From Paracidobacterium acidisoli (lineage in GTDB: Bacteria > Acidobacteriota > Terriglobia > Terriglobales > Acidobacteriaceae), in assembly GCF_003428625.2 (NCBI RefSeq), contig NZ_QVQT02000006.1, forward strand, positions 124,001 through 188,000: a stretch of 64,000 bases of DNA. The letters are read 5' to 3'. The position numbers and the translations under genes were made by a program. The notes under the pieces are model-generated. The model worked only from the letters and a program-made list of their open reading frames with translations, did not search any database and was not told where the DNA came from. Position 1 is the stretch's first letter, and every line of letters begins with the position of its first letter. Below, in pieces: positions 62,183 through 64,000 of this stretch.

Positions 62183-63151
62183 ATGGCAACCACACTGACC
62201 CCTCAGGCCGAAGTATCTGCAGACGGGCCCGCAAGACCAACAACCAGTCTTCACGATCTGCTTACTGAGAGCATGAACGAAGCTTCTCAGGGTTTCGATA
62301 CCAAATCTGCTCTTGAGATTGCCCGCATCATTAATCATGAAGATCAGAAGGTCGCCGCGGCGGTGAAGAAATCGCTGCCCGAGATCGCTTTGGTGATCGA
62401 CGCGGTGGCGCACAGCCTGCGCGACGGTGGACGGCTGATCTATGTCGGCGCGGGATCGAGCGGACGGATTGCCGCGCTCGATGCGTGTGAGTGCCCTCCC
62501 TATTTCTCGAACGCGCCGCAGACGGTGCAGTACCTGATGGCAGGCGGACCGAAGGCCCTGGCTTCACCGGTCGAGGTCAATGAGGATTCAGAAGAGCTGG
62601 GGCAGCGGGACATCGCGCGCCGCCGGCCTACGCGCAAGGATGTGGTGATCGGGCTTTCCGCCAGCGGACGCACTCCCTACGTGGTGGCCGCGGTGGCATA
62701 CGCCCGCGCGCGCGGCGCGAAGACGGCCTGCATTACCTGCAACCCGAACACGCCGCTGGCCGGAGCCGCCGATATTGCCATTGTGGCCGAGGTCGGCCCG
62801 GAGGTCATCTCAGGCTCGACGCGCATGAAGGCGGCGAGCGCTCAGAAGATGATCACCAACATGATCACGACGGGCGCGATGACGCGTCTGGGCTATGTGT
62901 ACGAGAACCTGATGGTGAACGTACACATGCAGAACTCGAAGCTGATCGAGCGCGGTATCGGCATTCTGATGCGCGCCTGCAGCATAAGCCGCGACGAGGC
63001 GGTGCAGGTGATCAAGTCGGCAGGGCGCAGCGTGCCGGTGGCTCTGGTGATGCTGAAGGCCGGCGTGGACAAGCCGGAAGCGGTACGGCGGCTGGCCCGC
63101 TCGGGCGGCAATGTGCGCCTGGCGATTGAAGACACCGCTGCCGAGATCTGA
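62183..63151 (+). CDS. murQ: N-acetylmuramic acid 6-phosphate etherase
   Basis: A 322-residue enzyme of cell-wall recycling that splits MurNAc-6-phosphate into GlcNAc-6-phosphate and D-lactate. The SIS-domain phosphate loop YVGAGSSGRIAALDA (about 87-101), the catalytic ECPP (E103) and EVNEDSEE regions, and ISGSTRMKAASAQK match E. coli MurQ. ATG 62183 is used; ATG 62153 would add ten residues and has no ribosome site. Its product could feed NagA/NagB-type steps; a NagB-like gene lies at 33908-34672. A strong terminator follows. Confidence 0.93.
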   Translation: MATTLTPQAEVSADGPARPTTSLHDLLTESMNEASQGFDTKSALEIARIINHEDQKVAAAVKKSLPEIALVIDAVAHSLRDGGRLIYVGAGSSGRIAALDACECPPYFSNAPQTVQYLMAGGPKALASPVEVNEDSEELGQRDIARRRPTRKDVVIGLSASGRTPYVVAAVAYARARGAKTACITCNPNTPLAGAADIAIVAEVGPEVISGSTRMKAASAQKMITNMITTGAMTRLGYVYENLMVNVHMQNSKLIERGIGILMRACSISRDEAVQVIKSAGRSVPVALVMLKAGVDKPEAVRRLARSGGNVRLAIEDTAAEI

Positions 63152-63173
63152 GCTTTCTTTCCTTCTCTTTATG

Positions 63174-63197
63174 AGGCGCGGCTTCGGCTGCGCCTTT
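63174..63197 (+). terminator. Rho-independent terminator of murQ with UUCG loop
   Basis: A 9-bp stem (AGGCGCGGC with GCTGCGCCT, one G-T pair) is closed by the very stable TTCG tetraloop and followed by TTACTGTTTT. It lies 22 bases after the murQ stop. Confidence 0.8.
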
Positions 63198-63226
63198 ACT
63201 GTTTTGGCGGGATTTGGCGCGGCTTT

Positions 63227-63246
63227 GTTATAATCATGGTTATAAT
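63227..63246. promoter_or_regulatory. Operator/-10 region of the AbrB-Doc operon
   Basis: GTTATAAT occurs twice, 12 bases apart (63227-63234 and 63239-63246), making a near-palindrome TTATAA-N6-TTATAA that contains two TATAAT boxes. It is 40-60 bases before the antitoxin start and is a likely autoregulatory site. Confidence 0.6.
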
Positions 63247-63285
63247 TCAGGTGCGCTTTACGGCGACCACTCCTGGAGGTGTTTT

Positions 63286-63513
63286 ATGGCAACTACGGTG
63301 AAGGTAACGACGGTCGGGAACTCTGTGGGGATCGTGCTGCCGAAGGAAATTCTGGAAAAGCTGCAGATTGAAAAAGGCGACATCCTTTGTGTAACGGATA
63401 CTCCGGATGGGGTGCAGCTCACTCCGTATGACGAGAAATTCATGAAGACGATGCAGGCTGCGGATAAGGTCATGCGGCAGTATCGCGATACGCTTCGCCG
63501 TCTTGCTGAGTAG
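63286..63513 (+). CDS. AbrB/MazE-type antitoxin
   Basis: A 75-residue swapped-hairpin DNA-binding protein (KVTTVGNSVGIVLPKEILEKLQIEKGD), the SpoVT-AbrB fold. GGAGGT lies 6 bases before the ATG; an open frame from 63214 adds a leader without support. The C-terminal helix (FMKTMQAADKVMRQYRDTLRRL) should wrap the toxin. It starts the operon with doc, 11 bases apart, and probably represses it. Confidence 0.88.
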   Translation: MATTVKVTTVGNSVGIVLPKEILEKLQIEKGDILCVTDTPDGVQLTPYDEKFMKTMQAADKVMRQYRDTLRRLAE

Positions 63514-63524
63514 GCCGATTCTTT

Positions 63525-63920
63525 ATGGACATTTTCTGGATCACAAAGGAAGAAGCACTGGCGATTCATCGCAGACAGCTCTCGGTTCACGGAGGGTCGG
63601 ACGGGATACGCGATGAGGGATTGCTGGAATCCGCTCTGGCGCGGCCGCAGAATGTTGCGGCTTATGCGAGCGAGGCTCCTTCTCTGCACCGGCTGGCCGC
63701 GTCTCTGGCGTTCGGAATCGCGAAGAACCATCCGTTCGTTGACGGCAACAAGCGGACTGCGATGGTCACATCGTTCACTTTTCTGGCGATGAACGGTCTG
63801 GCCATGACGGCCACGCAGGAAGAGGCCTATTTCGTGATCTACGACCTTGCCGCGGGGCAGGTGACGGAAGATCAACTCACGGCATGGTTTGAAGACCACT
63901 CCGCGCCTGCGGAGGAGTAA
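63525..63920 (+). CDS. doc: Death-on-curing (Doc/Fic) toxin
   Basis: A 131-residue Fic-fold toxin. The active-site loop HPFVDGNKR (69-77) fits the Doc consensus HxFx(D/N)(A/G)NKR, in contrast to AMP-transferring Fic enzymes with a longer loop. Doc kinases phosphorylate EF-Tu and stop translation. The N-terminus (ITKEEALAIHRRQL) and RDEGLLESALARPQN are also typical. An AbrB-like partner rather than Phd is a known alternative pairing. Confidence 0.92.
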   Translation: MDIFWITKEEALAIHRRQLSVHGGSDGIRDEGLLESALARPQNVAAYASEAPSLHRLAASLAFGIAKNHPFVDGNKRTAMVTSFTFLAMNGLAMTATQEEAYFVIYDLAAGQVTEDQLTAWFEDHSAPAEE

Positions 63921-64000
63921 GCGTACCTTCGCAGGCACCCGCTTCCCCACAGTCTGCGGATTTACACTACTGCTTTAAAGGAGCACTTCCGCAGGGTGGT
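63921..64000. other. Window end, no gene seen
   Basis: The last 80 bases after doc carry no complete gene. AAAGGAG near 63977-63983 could be a ribosome binding site for a gene beyond the window. Confidence 0.3.

Overview
The window is about 60% G+C and looks like chromosomal DNA of a soil Acidobacteriota of the Terriglobia type (inference). Supporting signs are two very large TonB-dependent receptors with N-terminal carboxypeptidase-like domains, a kelch/choice-of-anchor surface protein, an ECF sigma factor paired with a TPR serine/threonine kinase, many Tat-exported sugar enzymes, and dispersed intergenic repeats built around a 'GGCTGAAGCC' hairpin. No rRNA, CRISPR array, prophage or transposase is visible. 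One tRNA-Leu(UAA) is present.

Layout. 1-13.5 kb is a mixed region: a kelch surface protein, a kinase/sigma pair, a MarR operon with a clear promoter-operator, a UDGb-type uracil-DNA glycosylase, an aldose-epimerase lipoprotein, a methanethiol methyltransferase and a membrane protein. 13.5-23 kb is a glycan-use block on the minus strand: a Tat-exported (alpha/alpha)6-type hydrolase, a TonB receptor and a GH3 beta-glycosidase. The receptor and the GH3 gene each have a near-identical CGTTA-N11-TAACG palindrome upstream.

23.9-45 kb is the most striking part. It encodes a two-domain cupin, two paralogous hexuronate-type MFS transporters, an RraA-type aldolase, a histidine kinase/response regulator pair, an exported RidA, and two Tat-exported PLP proteins of the SelA/D-glucosaminate ammonia-lyase type. 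It also encodes a triple-RidA fusion, an SMP-30 lactonase, a PQQ dehydrogenase, a diheme cytochrome c, a DUF4380 mutarotase-like protein, a NagB-type deaminase and a second TonB receptor. Nearly all of the enzymes carry Sec or Tat signals. I infer an extracytoplasmic route in which an (amino)sugar is oxidised to a lactone, opened, deaminated or dehydrated, hydrolysed by RidA, and cleaved by aldolase or imported.

45-64 kb holds accessory genes: a frameshifted GH32 fructan hydrolase beside a MerR regulator, a sugar aminotransferase, a HigB/HigA-like toxin-antitoxin pair with a perfect palindromic operator, and an AT-rich islet with a 56-residue gene. It continues with a lytic transglycosylase, a Tat-exported hydroxypyruvate-isomerase-like protein, signal peptidase I, a tandem pair of secreted glycine-zipper proteins, a serine hydrolase next to murQ, and an AbrB/Doc toxin-antitoxin pair. 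The gaps here are filled with mosaics of dispersed repeats.
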